Of a DNA stretch of 64,000 bases, positions 1 through 8,942 are shown piece by piece. Each line of letters begins with the position of its first letter. Position 1 is the stretch's first letter. This DNA comes from CBDDCA01 sp965218205 (GTDB lineage Bacteria > Spirochaetota > Spirochaetia > WTKD01 > G963693115): positions 1,178,001 through 1,242,000 of the forward strand of contig OZ244590.1 in the NCBI GenBank assembly GCA_965218205.1, written 5' to 3'. A model generated the notes under the pieces. That model was not told the DNA's origin. It searched no databases and saw only the letters and a list, made by a program, of their open reading frames with translations. Made by a program: the position numbers and the translations under genes.

Positions 1-122
1 AGCTCTACTCCTAAGGGGCCATAATCCCATGCAGAAGCAAGTCCGTTATATATTTCTGATGATTGAAAAATAAATCCTCTTCTTTTACACAAAGACACAA
101 TATGATCAATAGTACTAGCCAT
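1..122 (-). CDS. glyQS: Glycyl-tRNA synthetase, N-terminal fragment (runs off window)
   Basis: Only the first 40 or so codons lie in the window. They read MASTIDHIVSLCKRRGF and then SEIYNGLASAWDYGPLGVEL, the conserved N-terminus of the dimeric, eukaryote/archaea-type glycyl-tRNA synthetase, which charges tRNA-Gly in the cytoplasm. The ATG at 122 overlaps the end of gltX by 8 bases and has a good AAAGGAG ribosome-binding site inside the gltX 3' end, so the two synthetases are probably co-transcribed and translationally coupled. The remainder of the gene lies beyond base 1. Confidence 0.93.
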   Translation of the reverse strand, partial: MASTIDHIVSLCKRRGFIFQSSEIYNGLASAWDYGPLGVE

Positions 123-1578
123 TATGTTTCTCCTTTTGTTTCTCTAATAGTTCTAAAAATTCTAAAAATGTATGCACTCTTTGTAATACCTCATCATGTC
201 CCATAGCATGTTCTATTGCAACAGTCATTGCGGTTATGGGAGGTGATATTTTACTTCCAGTAAGGGCTATACGCAAAGGCATGAGCATGTTTCCCAGCTT
301 TATCCCTCTCGCCTTACTCTCACTGCGTATCTTCTCTTCAAGCTCCTCAGAGGAGCTATATGTGTTGTCCTGTAGTATAGTTTGCACTAAACATAATCCA
401 TCAATGAATGGTGATACTGATTTTTGTTCTACTAAAGCAATGGATGCATCCATATCAGGAGTAACAAACAAAGGCTTTAATAAATGATTTACATCAGAGA
501 GAAGCTCCATACGTTCTTTGATACTAGGAACAATACTTTTTTGTAACATCTCCTTAAACGAAGCTGAAATAGATAGCTTGTACTTTTTTTCTAAAAATGG
601 TACTATCATATCAGTGAGATGCTCATCAGAACATGCCTTAATATAATGAGCATTAAACCAGCGTAATTTCTCCATACTAAACTTTGCAGGATTTTTCTGT
701 ATGTTTCCTTGCATGAAATGTTTTGTAAGCTCTGTAAGGCTAAAAAATTCACGCGAATCATCAAAGCTCCACCCTAAAAGAGCAATGCAGTTTATGAGAG
801 CTTCAGGCAAAATGCCCATATCACGCAATTCTCGTATGCTTATTGACCCGTTTCGTTTTGATAGCTTCTGCCCATCATCGCCTAGTACCATAGGTAAATG
901 AGCGTATACAGGAGCTTGCCATCCTAGTACAGTATACATGTACACATGCACAGGAGTAGTGGGAATCCACTCTTGAGAACGCAATACATGAGTAATATCC
1001 ATAGCATGATCGTCTACCACATTTGCAAGATGATAGGTAGGCATTCTATCTGATTTTAAGAGTATGGGATCAACTATCATGTCTTGAAACTTACGAACAA
1101 TAGATCCTAGTATACTATCATCAAACTGCTGTTCTCCTTCTAGTGGTAATTTAAGGCGAATAACAGGAGCTATGCCCTTTTGCTTATATGCAGTAATTTC
1201 TTCTGTACTCAAATTACGCGAAGAGCGATCGTAGTCTCCTTCTCTTTGCATTGAAGAAGTATAGCAATAATACGCAAAGCCTTCATCAACTAAATATTCA
1301 GCTATTTCCTGATATTTCTGTTTTCGTTGTGACTGAATGTATGGAGCATAGGGGCCCTTGTCTGTATGTTCATCAGGTTCTATAGAAAGCCATTGTAATG
1401 ACTCTAGCATATCATCTAAATATTCCTGCTTACTACGACTTGCGTCAGTATCTTCAACACGCAATATAAATGTACCTCCTTGTGAATGTGCAAAGAGATA
1501 ATTAAAGAGTGCTGTTCTCAATCCTCCGATATGTTGAAACCCTGTAGGAGAAGGAGCGTATCTTACTCGTATTGACAT
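115..1578 (-). CDS. gltX: Glutamyl-tRNA synthetase
   Basis: Class I aminoacyl-tRNA synthetase that charges tRNA-Glu, 487 aa, full length for the family. The N-terminus has the PSPTG..HIGG form of the HIGH signature (residues about 9-20), and KLSKRNG near residue 240 is the KMSKS loop; the C-terminal third is the all-helical anticodon-binding part. Whether it also charges tRNA-Gln cannot be told from the sequence, and no gatCAB or glnS lies in the window. The ATG at 1578 has no Shine-Dalgarno sequence, and a -10-like TATACT ends only 6 bases upstream, so the transcript may be leaderless. It is followed directly by glyQS. Confidence 0.95.
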   Translation of the reverse strand: MSIRVRYAPSPTGFQHIGGLRTALFNYLFAHSQGGTFILRVEDTDASRSKQEYLDDMLESLQWLSIEPDEHTDKGPYAPYIQSQRKQKYQEIAEYLVDEGFAYYCYTSSMQREGDYDRSSRNLSTEEITAYKQKGIAPVIRLKLPLEGEQQFDDSILGSIVRKFQDMIVDPILLKSDRMPTYHLANVVDDHAMDITHVLRSQEWIPTTPVHVYMYTVLGWQAPVYAHLPMVLGDDGQKLSKRNGSISIRELRDMGILPEALINCIALLGWSFDDSREFFSLTELTKHFMQGNIQKNPAKFSMEKLRWFNAHYIKACSDEHLTDMIVPFLEKKYKLSISASFKEMLQKSIVPSIKERMELLSDVNHLLKPLFVTPDMDASIALVEQKSVSPFIDGLCLVQTILQDNTYSSSEELEEKIRSESKARGIKLGNMLMPLRIALTGSKISPPITAMTVAIEHAMGHDEVLQRVHTFLEFLELLEKQKEKHNG

Positions 1579-1584
1579 ATAATT

Positions 1585-1614
1585 AGTATATCAAAAAAGC
1601 ATAATAGATTACAA
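1585..1614 (-). promoter_or_regulatory. Putative gltX promoter abutting the start codon
   Basis: On the minus strand TTGTAA (1609-1614), an 18-base spacer and TATACT (1585-1590) resemble a sigma-70 promoter. The -10 element ends 6 bases before the gltX ATG, which would place the transcription start at or within a base or two of the start codon. No ribosome-binding site is visible. Confidence 0.45.
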
Positions 1615-1659
1615 AGGGAGTAGCCACTATGTACGAGATACATATATATCATTCCTCTG

Positions 1660-2874
1660 CTATCGTTGTCTATAGCTTTGTAAAAAATCTTTGAGACGAA
1701 GCATAGCTTCCCTCATAGTGTCTTCTGGGGCTAAGCATACAATACGAAAAAAGTTTTCTTTATGATAGTTAAATCCAGAAGCAGGAACTAAGAGTACATG
1801 TTTTTCGCGTAAAAAATCAAGAACAAACTGTTCTCCATTTTGTATAGCATGCTCCTCTAAAAGCTGCGGAAAAATATACATTGTCCCTTTAGGAGGCATA
1901 AATCGTATTCCTGCTATGGAGGAAAGTCCTGTACAAGCAGCTTGCACTCTTTCGTAAAATATCCCCTTAGGCTTCATCAATGCATCAATATGCTCTTGTT
2001 GCTGAAATACTGCTTGCAAACTGAGCTGTGCAATAACATTACTACATAAACGTAAGCTGGATAGTTTTTCTATCGCATCCTTGAGTAACATCAATACATT
2101 TTTAGGATCGTATATGCACATCCAACCACAACGAAATCCAGGAGCTCTGTATGTTTTTGATATGCCATTAAAAAAAATACAGGGAACATCATTCATCAAT
2201 GTTGCAATAGGACAAGGCTCTTGTGTATCATATACAATACGCTCATAAATTTCATCTGAAAAAATGAGAAGCTGATGTTCTATTGCAATATTGATTATCT
2301 GTTGTAGCAATGTTTTAGAATATACCGCTCCCGTAGGATTATTGGGAGAAATAATGACTATCGCACGAGTTTTGTTACTTATAAGCTTTTTTATATCCTC
2401 AACTCGTGGCATCCAATCATTTTCAATATCACAGGAATAATATACTGGTGTTCCATGATTAAGATGAATCATAGCTGACCATAAGGGATAATCAGGGGAC
2501 GGCACAAGAATTTCATCTCCTGGATTAATGAATGCACTCATGCTCAGAGATATAAGCTCGCTTACCCCGTTTCCAAGAAAAATAGAATCGGGAGAAATAG
2601 CAAGATTATAATTATATGCATAATAGTGCGCGACTGCCTCACGAGATGTAAGAAGCCCCTTACTTTCAACATATCCTTGAGCAAGGGCTATATTATCACG
2701 CACATACTCTAGTACATGTGTATCTGCCTCAATACCAAAAGGAAATGTATTACCAATATTTAGTTTCAATACCTCTTCACCTGCTTCTTCAAGTCGTAGG
2801 GCTTCTTGTAGAATAGGGCCTCTGATAGCATAATGTACTTTCTTTACTGTATGAGAAATATTTTTAATATCCAT
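1660..2874 (-). CDS. alaA: AlaA-type alanine/valine aminotransferase (PLP class I/II)
   Basis: Fold-type I PLP aminotransferase, 404 aa, that would interconvert pyruvate and alanine with glutamate/2-oxoglutarate. It resembles E. coli AlaA along its length: IRGPILQEALRLEEAG and LKLNIGN near the N-terminus, IGNGVSELI-like LGNGVSELI, PSPDYPLW, ISPNNPTGAVYS, SDEIYERI and the PLP-lysine segment NGISKTYRAPGFR. A longer open frame runs upstream to 3015, but the homology begins at the ATG at 2874 and the extension would overlap the divergent neighbour, so the shorter start is used. About 60 bases separate it from the divergent HD-GYP-like gene, leaving room for back-to-back promoters. Confidence 0.9.
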   Translation of the reverse strand: MDIKNISHTVKKVHYAIRGPILQEALRLEEAGEEVLKLNIGNTFPFGIEADTHVLEYVRDNIALAQGYVESKGLLTSREAVAHYYAYNYNLAISPDSIFLGNGVSELISLSMSAFINPGDEILVPSPDYPLWSAMIHLNHGTPVYYSCDIENDWMPRVEDIKKLISNKTRAIVIISPNNPTGAVYSKTLLQQIINIAIEHQLLIFSDEIYERIVYDTQEPCPIATLMNDVPCIFFNGISKTYRAPGFRCGWMCIYDPKNVLMLLKDAIEKLSSLRLCSNVIAQLSLQAVFQQQEHIDALMKPKGIFYERVQAACTGLSSIAGIRFMPPKGTMYIFPQLLEEHAIQNGEQFVLDFLREKHVLLVPASGFNYHKENFFRIVCLAPEDTMREAMLRLKDFLQSYRQR

Positions 2875-2934
2875 GTATATACCATTCTTTTTATATTTAT
2901 TATATACTGTTATATGAAAATATAAAATATATAT

Positions 2935-4221
2935 ATGCTTGTTTTGATTACTAAAGAAATCAATTTTATAGCCGATGCTAATGGTAGATTCATGCTTACA
3001 AAAAAAATAGCACAAATTGAAAGAAATAGCAGTATAGATTCTCTCGGATATTTAGATAAAGATTTTATTTTATTTCTTCCAGAAACACAGTTTAACAATA
3101 CAATTAAGCAAATTTTTAATGAACATCAGATAGCAGCATATCAAACATATGAAACATCAGATATACATATCGCAACAAATAATTCAGAAGATGCACAAAA
3201 AAATACCCCTTCCCCCTCTTTTGTGCATACTACAAAAAAAGTAGATAGCAAATATGTACGGCTTCTCTCCTTATACCCAAACTATGAAATAAAATATGAA
3301 GAGCTGTATCATCAGATCAAGAATATTGTACATAATATCTCTCTATTACAAACAGTAGATTATAAAGAAATTACTAATCTTATGTATGATAAAGTGTTAC
3401 CGCTTATAAAAAAAGAACCTCTTGTATATTTAGCTGCCCATGAATTCTATGTTACAGAAAATCACATGCAATGTAAACTTATTAACTTTTTTTTACAGAA
3501 CCTACTTTTCACTACCTCATTGCTTGAACTTGATACAAGTAAAACATTTATCAGTATCGAAAAAAAGCTGCAAGTGAGTATATCCTCTATGCTAGCAAAT
3601 GTAGGGCTTATTATTGTACTTAATACATTAGAAAAAGAAGAAGTAATAGGTATGCTGTTTACTCCTCAATTACGAAAAACAATCCCTAAACTGAGCAGTA
3701 AAATACTCAGTCATTCAATCTTTCCTCTTTCTCTCACACAAGGTATATTATACTCTAAAATACCATATGTTCATTTACAGAAAATACAAAAAAGAAGTTC
3801 AGCATTAATCCATCCATCCAATTTGTATGAATTTTCTTTTATCATTAACTCGTATGTGTTTTTAGTAGGTGGCTACAATAAAAAAAGGCATGCTCCTCCT
3901 CAAGCAATAAAAATCATTGCACAACAAGCAAACAAAGAGTTTAATCCTGACTTTATAAAAGTTATTGTCAATGTAATCAGTACTATACCACCTGGTACCT
4001 ATGTGTCGTTGGCTAATAAATCAAAGGGGATGATACTCTCTCCAAATATAGAATCTGAGAGCACCGCCTCCTTTCAGGTATTATCTACAAAACATGATAA
4101 CACGGTAACTGATCTAAAGGTTATCACTGTTGATTCACAAGAGTTTAGTATAAGCAGCATTCTTTCTGAGGAAGAAAGTATGGCACTTCATAAGCATAGA
4201 AAATCTCTATATCAATACTAG
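2935..4221 (+). CDS. Degenerate HD-GYP-domain-like protein
   Basis: 428 aa. The C-terminal part matches the tail of HD-GYP cyclic-di-GMP phosphodiesterases: PPQAIKIIAQQ...FNPDFIKVIV followed by IPPGTYVSLANKSKGMIL, the counterpart of the YPVGTxVRLSNGExGVV end of that family. The catalytic elements are missing: the place of LLHDIGK reads MLANVGL, and no HHExxxGxGYP is present. It is therefore probably not a phosphodiesterase; a c-di-GMP-sensing or scaffold role is only a guess. Residues 1-90 are unrecognised. The ATG at 2935 lies in AT-rich DNA without a clear ribosome-binding site, and Met20 is an alternative start. It converges on clpA with a 22-base gap. Confidence 0.6.
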   Translation: MLVLITKEINFIADANGRFMLTKKIAQIERNSSIDSLGYLDKDFILFLPETQFNNTIKQIFNEHQIAAYQTYETSDIHIATNNSEDAQKNTPSPSFVHTTKKVDSKYVRLLSLYPNYEIKYEELYHQIKNIVHNISLLQTVDYKEITNLMYDKVLPLIKKEPLVYLAAHEFYVTENHMQCKLINFFLQNLLFTTSLLELDTSKTFISIEKKLQVSISSMLANVGLIIVLNTLEKEEVIGMLFTPQLRKTIPKLSSKILSHSIFPLSLTQGILYSKIPYVHLQKIQKRSSALIHPSNLYEFSFIINSYVFLVGGYNKKRHAPPQAIKIIAQQANKEFNPDFIKVIVNVISTIPPGTYVSLANKSKGMILSPNIESESTASFQVLSTKHDNTVTDLKVITVDSQEFSISSILSEEESMALHKHRKSLYQY

Positions 4222-4243
4222 TGCTACACTTCTTATAAAAACA

Positions 4244-6631
4244 TCATTTTACTGTTTCCTTTTTGCTCAACTTTCTCTGTACTTGTATTTTTGTATGTAT
4301 GTGCTTATTGGTAACTGTGAGTAAAATACTATGGAATACACGATGATGAGAAGTATTTTTATGTACTATTTTTCTTAGCACCGTATCTGTTAATATATCG
4401 TGTACCTCCTTTGCCATCATTCTCTTTACATTTCTTGCTCCAAAAATAGGAGAATAGCCTTTATTTGCTAAATATTCTACTACTGAATTATCCCAATGCA
4501 ATGTTATATGGAGCTTTTTTAGTTTTACAGAAATGATATGTAATTCTCTTGTCACTATGTGTCGAATATGCTGTGTATGTAATGTATTAAATGTAATGAC
4601 TTCATCAAGTCTATTTCTAAATTCGGGGGTGAAAATATGTGAGGTTGCATCAAGCATAGCATTCTTTCCACGATAATTTTCTCCTTCAAAACCAACCTCT
4701 GCTTGAATAGCATGTTCTGCTCCTGCATTTGAAGTCATGCACAATAGAATATTACGAAAATCTGCCTTTCTTCCCATGCTATCAGTAATAGTAGCATAAT
4801 CCATAATTTGCAGAAGAAGGTTATATACATCAGCGTGTGCTTTTTCAATCTCATCTAAAAGAAGTAAAGAATATGGAGAGCGTCTTATACAGTCTATCAG
4901 TACTCCCCCATTTGTATGTCCTACATACCCAGGAGGAGAACCAATAAATTTTGATACTGAGCTTTGCTCTTGAAACTCACTCATATCAAAACGATGAAAT
5001 GTAATAGCAAGCTCAGATGCCACTTGTTTACATAATTCTGTTTTCCCTACTCCTGTTGGACCTACAAGCAAAAACGAAGCAAGCGGTTTATTCTCATCAC
5101 TCAGTCCTGCTTTTGCACGATGTATTACATTAACGAAAGAATCGATAGCTTCGTCTTGTCCGAAAATAGTTTTTTTTAACTTTACTTTCAAATCTAAAAG
5201 CTCTTGTAGCTCATTTCTTTTAATGCTTGTCAATGATCGCTTTGTTATTTTACTCATGACTAATTCTACATCTTCTTTCTTTACGACTTTTATTTTTTCT
5301 GTATTATTGGTATGATTTTTAAGCTTAATGGATGAGCCTATAGCATCAAGAATATCAATAGCTTTGTCAGGAAACGCTCTATCTGTAACATACTTTTTAC
5401 TCAGCTCTATAATATAATCAAACACTGTATGGGAATAACTCACTTTATAAAATGCTTCAAATGTATCCTTTAATTGTAATAAAATAGTTTTTACTTCTTT
5501 ATTATTTGGCTCTTGCATCTCTACTACATGAAAGCGACGAAATATACTTTTTTCACGTTCTATGAGCTTTAGCTCTTCATATGTACAAGTACCTATACAG
5601 CGTATCTTATTATTTGCAAGCACAGGTTTTATAAGATCACCAAAATCGTTTCCGTTTCCTGTGCTAGAACCTGTGTTCATAGCACTATATATATCATCAA
5701 GCAATAGAATATACTGTTTTTCTTTTGAAAATGACTGCATGATCAATTTTACTCTCTCTTCAAAATCTCCTCTATATCGAGTACCTGCTACTAATGCGGT
5801 AACATTAAGAGACAAAAGCTTTGTGTTACTGAGCTCATGAGGCACTGCATTTTTCTGTATAAGATGAGCAAATTCATAGACCAATGATGTTTTTCCTACT
5901 CCAGCTTCACCCACTAAAAGAACATTATTTTTTTGTCTTCTTAATAAAACTTCTGTCACCTCGTTCAAGCAATCTAATTGCCCTATAAAAGGTTCTAGCA
6001 TATTTTTTTCTGCCAATGTATTTATATCAACTGTATATTTTTGTAAAGTGTTTTCATTTTTATGTTCATCATGCTCTTCATCTTCTTGAGAAGCAAAGAA
6101 AGAAATATCTTCATCTCCCTCAAGGGATGGTACAGAAAAATTAATTTTCTTATTCGTTTCTGTATTGGTATCATAATTAAAAAAATCTTGAATAAAATCT
6201 TCGTCTTTCATTATTTCAAGAATATCTTCCTCTTTTATATTTTGATTTTTGAAAAATGAAATTTTTTGACTATCCTCTATTTGAATCAACGCAATAAGTA
6301 AATCTTTAATACCTAATATATCTCTTTGTTCGCTTGCACAAAATAGAAACGATTTTTCTATAAGCTGTCTGTATTCTAAAGAATATGCAATTCTAAACAA
6401 AGAGTTTTTTTTAGTAGCACTCACAGGAATATGAGAAAGATAGTCTATTAGCTCTCTTTTCATATCTTCAATACGAATATTCATCATATCAAAGATTGCT
6501 CGAATTGCAGGCTGATAAAGAAGTACATACAGAACATGCTCAGGGGTAATTTTTTGATGTTGATAGTATATAGCTTCATCACTTGCTGCATCTAAAATTA
6601 ATTGAACATTTTCATCTAGTTTAAGTTTCAT
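4244..6631 (-). CDS. clpA: ATP-dependent Clp protease ATP-binding subunit ClpA
   Basis: Hsp100 unfoldase of 795 aa that would feed substrates to ClpP. Order: Clp N-domain (about 1-145), acidic linker (170-200), first AAA+ module with GEAGVGKT and pore loop GTRYRGDFEER, second module with GPTGVGKTEL, pore loop GSPPGYVG and Walker B LLLLDEIEKAH, then the C-terminal small domain with SPIFGARNVKRM. The segment AEVGFEGEN sits where ClpA has its IGL/IGF ClpP-docking loop, so VGF is the probable docking tripeptide. In the first module the Walker B reads LLLDDIYS, with Asp where ClpA has the catalytic Glu. There is no ribosome-binding site; an extended -10 lies 10 bases before the ATG. No clpS or canonical clpP is adjacent. 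Confidence 0.9.
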   Translation of the reverse strand: MKLKLDENVQLILDAASDEAIYYQHQKITPEHVLYVLLYQPAIRAIFDMMNIRIEDMKRELIDYLSHIPVSATKKNSLFRIAYSLEYRQLIEKSFLFCASEQRDILGIKDLLIALIQIEDSQKISFFKNQNIKEEDILEIMKDEDFIQDFFNYDTNTETNKKINFSVPSLEGDEDISFFASQEDEEHDEHKNENTLQKYTVDINTLAEKNMLEPFIGQLDCLNEVTEVLLRRQKNNVLLVGEAGVGKTSLVYEFAHLIQKNAVPHELSNTKLLSLNVTALVAGTRYRGDFEERVKLIMQSFSKEKQYILLLDDIYSAMNTGSSTGNGNDFGDLIKPVLANNKIRCIGTCTYEELKLIEREKSIFRRFHVVEMQEPNNKEVKTILLQLKDTFEAFYKVSYSHTVFDYIIELSKKYVTDRAFPDKAIDILDAIGSSIKLKNHTNNTEKIKVVKKEDVELVMSKITKRSLTSIKRNELQELLDLKVKLKKTIFGQDEAIDSFVNVIHRAKAGLSDENKPLASFLLVGPTGVGKTELCKQVASELAITFHRFDMSEFQEQSSVSKFIGSPPGYVGHTNGGVLIDCIRRSPYSLLLLDEIEKAHADVYNLLLQIMDYATITDSMGRKADFRNILLCMTSNAGAEHAIQAEVGFEGENYRGKNAMLDATSHIFTPEFRNRLDEVITFNTLHTQHIRHIVTRELHIISVKLKKLHITLHWDNSVVEYLANKGYSPIFGARNVKRMMAKEVHDILTDTVLRKIVHKNTSHHRVFHSILLTVTNKHIHTKIQVQRKLSKKETVK

Positions 6632-6641
6632 ATATTAGTCT

Positions 6642-6650
6642 AGTATAGCA
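6642..6650 (-). promoter_or_regulatory. Putative extended -10 element of clpA
   Basis: TGCTATACT on the minus strand fits an extended -10 (TGN plus TATACT) and ends 10 bases before the clpA ATG. A transcript from it would have a leader of only a few bases. No -35 element was identified. Confidence 0.35.
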
Positions 6651-6739
6651 ACATTATGTAAATAATGTCTTTCATTTTTGTAATGGTATACAAAAATATC
6701 CATAGTATCGATAAAAAAAATACATTGATGCATCTATGT

Positions 6740-6829
6740 CTTACGGACTAATTTTTTTTAACATTCCTGCTTCTAAAGTATATATTGAAGAGCAGGTATA
6801 ATGGAGTACTTCTTCTAAATGAGAAATAA
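6740..6829 (-). pseudogene. 90-bp duplicated 3' end of the ABC ATPase gene (direct repeat, copy A)
   Basis: This 90-bp stretch matches 8943-9032 with two mismatches, so it is an isolated copy of the last 29 or so codons and the TAA stop of the ABC-transporter gene that now ends at 8944. It lies in the same orientation on the far side of the restriction-modification pair, as expected for a long target duplication made when that pair inserted. The rest of the gene-free interval 6632-6986 is AT-rich, and nothing else was recognised there apart from the clpA start region. Confidence 0.85.
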
Positions 6830-6986
6830 TATATGTTTTTCTATAAAAATTCTTCCTGTTGTTATTTTAATATCTATATGCTTTTTCTTCATTATGGGTG
6901 TATTTTTCACTATACATTGTATTTTATGATAAATAAAAATATGATGTCTATAGATCTTATAGCTTTAGAGATATTACAATTTGTAT

Positions 6987-7793
6987 TTAGAACATCAATA
7001 CACTATTTTCTTCTTTATATTTTTTAATTCTATTTCTTGATAACTGACAATATTCTTTTGATATATCAATACCTATATAATTTCTTCCTAATTTTAAAGC
7101 TGTAACACAAGTAGTTCCACTACCACACATTGGATCAAATACTAAATCGCCTTTATTAGTCCATGAATTGATATGATCTCTTACTAATGCACAAGGAAAA
7201 GGAGCAGAATGCTTTTTTGCTTCCTGATCCTCAGCTTTTTTACCAACAACATAAGTCCATATATTACCTTTAATTTTTTGCTTTTGTACTGGATTAGCAA
7301 ATTTTTCCCTCTTTTGTTCTCCTTTTGAGTAATTTTTATATGTAGTTCCATTTAACTGTAGACCTGCGTGTAAACAATCTATTTTTATTGGATTATGAGT
7401 CTTAACAGTTCCTTTACTAAAAACAAACATATATTCAAACTCATTATTATATCTCTTTCTATATATCTGAGGGATTGGATTCTTTTTTTGAAATATCATT
7501 GTATCATGAAGATTAAAACCAATTTCTTTAAAATATAGTGCTTGCTTAAAACTACTTCCAGTTTCACTGCCAGCAATTGTTGCATCTCCAACTACCCAAA
7601 CTAAGATTCCTCCAATTTTAGTTATACGGAACAATTGTTTAGCTATTTTTTCAAATGGAAATGAATACCCTTTATAAGTACGTAAATTATCATAGGGAGG
7701 TGAAGTTATCGTTAAATCAACAAAATTGTCATCAAAAAATCCCATTAAATTAGTACAATTTCCTTCAATTATTTGATTCAGATATTTTTGCAT
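6987..7793 (-). CDS. DNA methyltransferase of a HindIII-like R-M system (beta-type)
   Basis: SAM-dependent amino-methyltransferase, 268 aa. The catalytic motif IV TSPPYDN is near the N-terminus (residues 30-36) and the SAM-binding motif FDPMCGSGTTC lies near residue 219 followed by NYIGIDIS, the permuted beta-class order. SPPY is commonest in N4-cytosine enzymes but also occurs in N6-adenine enzymes, so the modified base is left open. It starts one base after the stop of the endonuclease gene, in the same orientation, so the two form an operon with the endonuclease first. It would protect the host genome from that nuclease. Confidence 0.9.
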   Translation of the reverse strand: MQKYLNQIIEGNCTNLMGFFDDNFVDLTITSPPYDNLRTYKGYSFPFEKIAKQLFRITKIGGILVWVVGDATIAGSETGSSFKQALYFKEIGFNLHDTMIFQKKNPIPQIYRKRYNNEFEYMFVFSKGTVKTHNPIKIDCLHAGLQLNGTTYKNYSKGEQKREKFANPVQKQKIKGNIWTYVVGKKAEDQEAKKHSAPFPCALVRDHINSWTNKGDLVFDPMCGSGTTCVTALKLGRNYIGIDISKEYCQLSRNRIKKYKEENSVLMF

Positions 7794-7794
7794 A

Positions 7795-8712
7795 TTATTT
7801 TATATTAAGTAGATCATTATTAGAGACATTATTAATTATTTTAATTTTATTTTCTATTCTACTTATATTGACTAGCTGCTTTAATGCTTCTTCATGACTT
7901 AGCTGCATAATCTTTTTTCTTTGTTCGCTTAGATATTTAAGAGCTTCTTGCTTAGCAATACTAATAGTATTTGATGCCATTATTTTTTCTTCTTGCCATA
8001 ATTTAGCTATATTGCTTGAATAATTAAGAATAGTTTTATTTACCCCTAACCAATAGTCAACAGCATTTTTTGATGGATTTAAAGCAGGGATAGTCTTAAA
8101 TATTATATATAGCAACTCTTTTGATTTTTTTGCTCCAGATTCAAAGGCGAATCTTACTAATAAAGATAAATGAGAATAGGTAAAAATACAAACATTTTTA
8201 GTTATTGCTTGCTCATAAATCTGGCTAGTTCTATTTGGCATTTGGTATATTGTACTCACTACCATAGCAAATGGTTTTCCATGTTTCCATCTATCCATAG
8301 ATTGAATCTTAAAATCTTTTTGATTTTTAGCAGTTCTACTTAGCCTAAATGCTTTAGCATCAGCGACAAATTCAAAATTATCTGTATAGCCTTCTACATC
8401 TGCAACATCTGCTCTCTCAGATAATACAAGACTTTTTATTCCCATCATTTTGTAGGCACTTGCTAATAAGCAATCTGTATATTTTGAATATAATTTCTCT
8501 TCAGTGGTATCATGCCCATAAGATTCTGGTATGTTGCCACAAAGATGTAAGTGTGCAATTAGAGCCTCCATACCTTTTTCATTAATTTCTGCATTTAATT
8601 CCCTTTCTAAAAATTCGGAGTTATCACTAAATGAACCTTTTAGATTTTCTATTTTTTTAATCCATTTTTCTCTAATACTAATAATCTCGTTAATGTTTGA
8701 TTTTACTGACAT
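7795..8712 (-). CDS. HindIII-family type II restriction endonuclease
   Basis: 305 aa, similar in length to HindIII (300 aa). The segment ADAKAFRLSRTAKNQKDF is almost the same as the corresponding HindIII stretch, and the surrounding blocks (EEKLYSK, a GDV-like ADVADVEG, a long helical C-terminus) line up as I recall that protein. The PD-(D/E)XK nuclease residues would be Asp105, Asp118 and Lys120. The likely target is therefore AAGCTT or a close variant, which is inference. Several AAGCTT sites occur in this window, for example around 9109, 29594 and 45778, so the cognate methylase must act on them if the nuclease is active. No ribosome-binding site is clear at the ATG. Confidence 0.92.
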   Translation of the reverse strand: MSVKSNINEIISIREKWIKKIENLKGSFSDNSEFLERELNAEINEKGMEALIAHLHLCGNIPESYGHDTTEEKLYSKYTDCLLASAYKMMGIKSLVLSERADVADVEGYTDNFEFVADAKAFRLSRTAKNQKDFKIQSMDRWKHGKPFAMVVSTIYQMPNRTSQIYEQAITKNVCIFTYSHLSLLVRFAFESGAKKSKELLYIIFKTIPALNPSKNAVDYWLGVNKTILNYSSNIAKLWQEEKIMASNTISIAKQEALKYLSEQRKKIMQLSHEEALKQLVNISRIENKIKIINNVSNNDLLNIK

Positions 8713-8942
8713 AATTTTTTAATTGAGTTGATAGATACCTTTAAAGTTCTATATCTTGTTTAATACTACAAATATGGTGAAAACATCCTATTTTTACAAA
8801 AAATAATTTTATAATTTTTAGCAAAATGGAAGTAAATTTATAATTTTCTAAAGTATCTTCTTTACTCATGTATAGTATAATAGCATATTTATACATTATT
8901 GTTTTACTTACTACAATTAATTTACATATATTCTATCATCGC

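Larger units (their letters stand above)
6830..8942. mobile_element. Restriction-modification insertion flanked by a 90-bp direct repeat
   Basis: About 2.1 kb lying exactly between the two copies of the 90-bp repeat (6740-6829 and 8943-9032). It holds only a HindIII-like endonuclease gene and a DNA methyltransferase gene and looks more AT-rich than the flanking clpA and ABC genes. No integrase, transposase or terminal inverted repeat was seen. Insertion with long target duplication has been described for restriction-modification genes in other bacteria; applying it here is inference from the repeat geometry. Confidence 0.7.

Noticed and set aside
2875..3015. N-terminal extension of the aminotransferase to 3015
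   Set aside because: AlaA homology starts at the ATG at 2874; the extension overlaps the divergent gene and has Tyr/Asn/Lys-rich composition of translated intergenic DNA.
6833..7027. 64-codon plus-strand frame beside the methyltransferase gene
   Set aside because: Very AT-rich, overlaps the methylase 3' end, no ribosome-binding site and no family resemblance.
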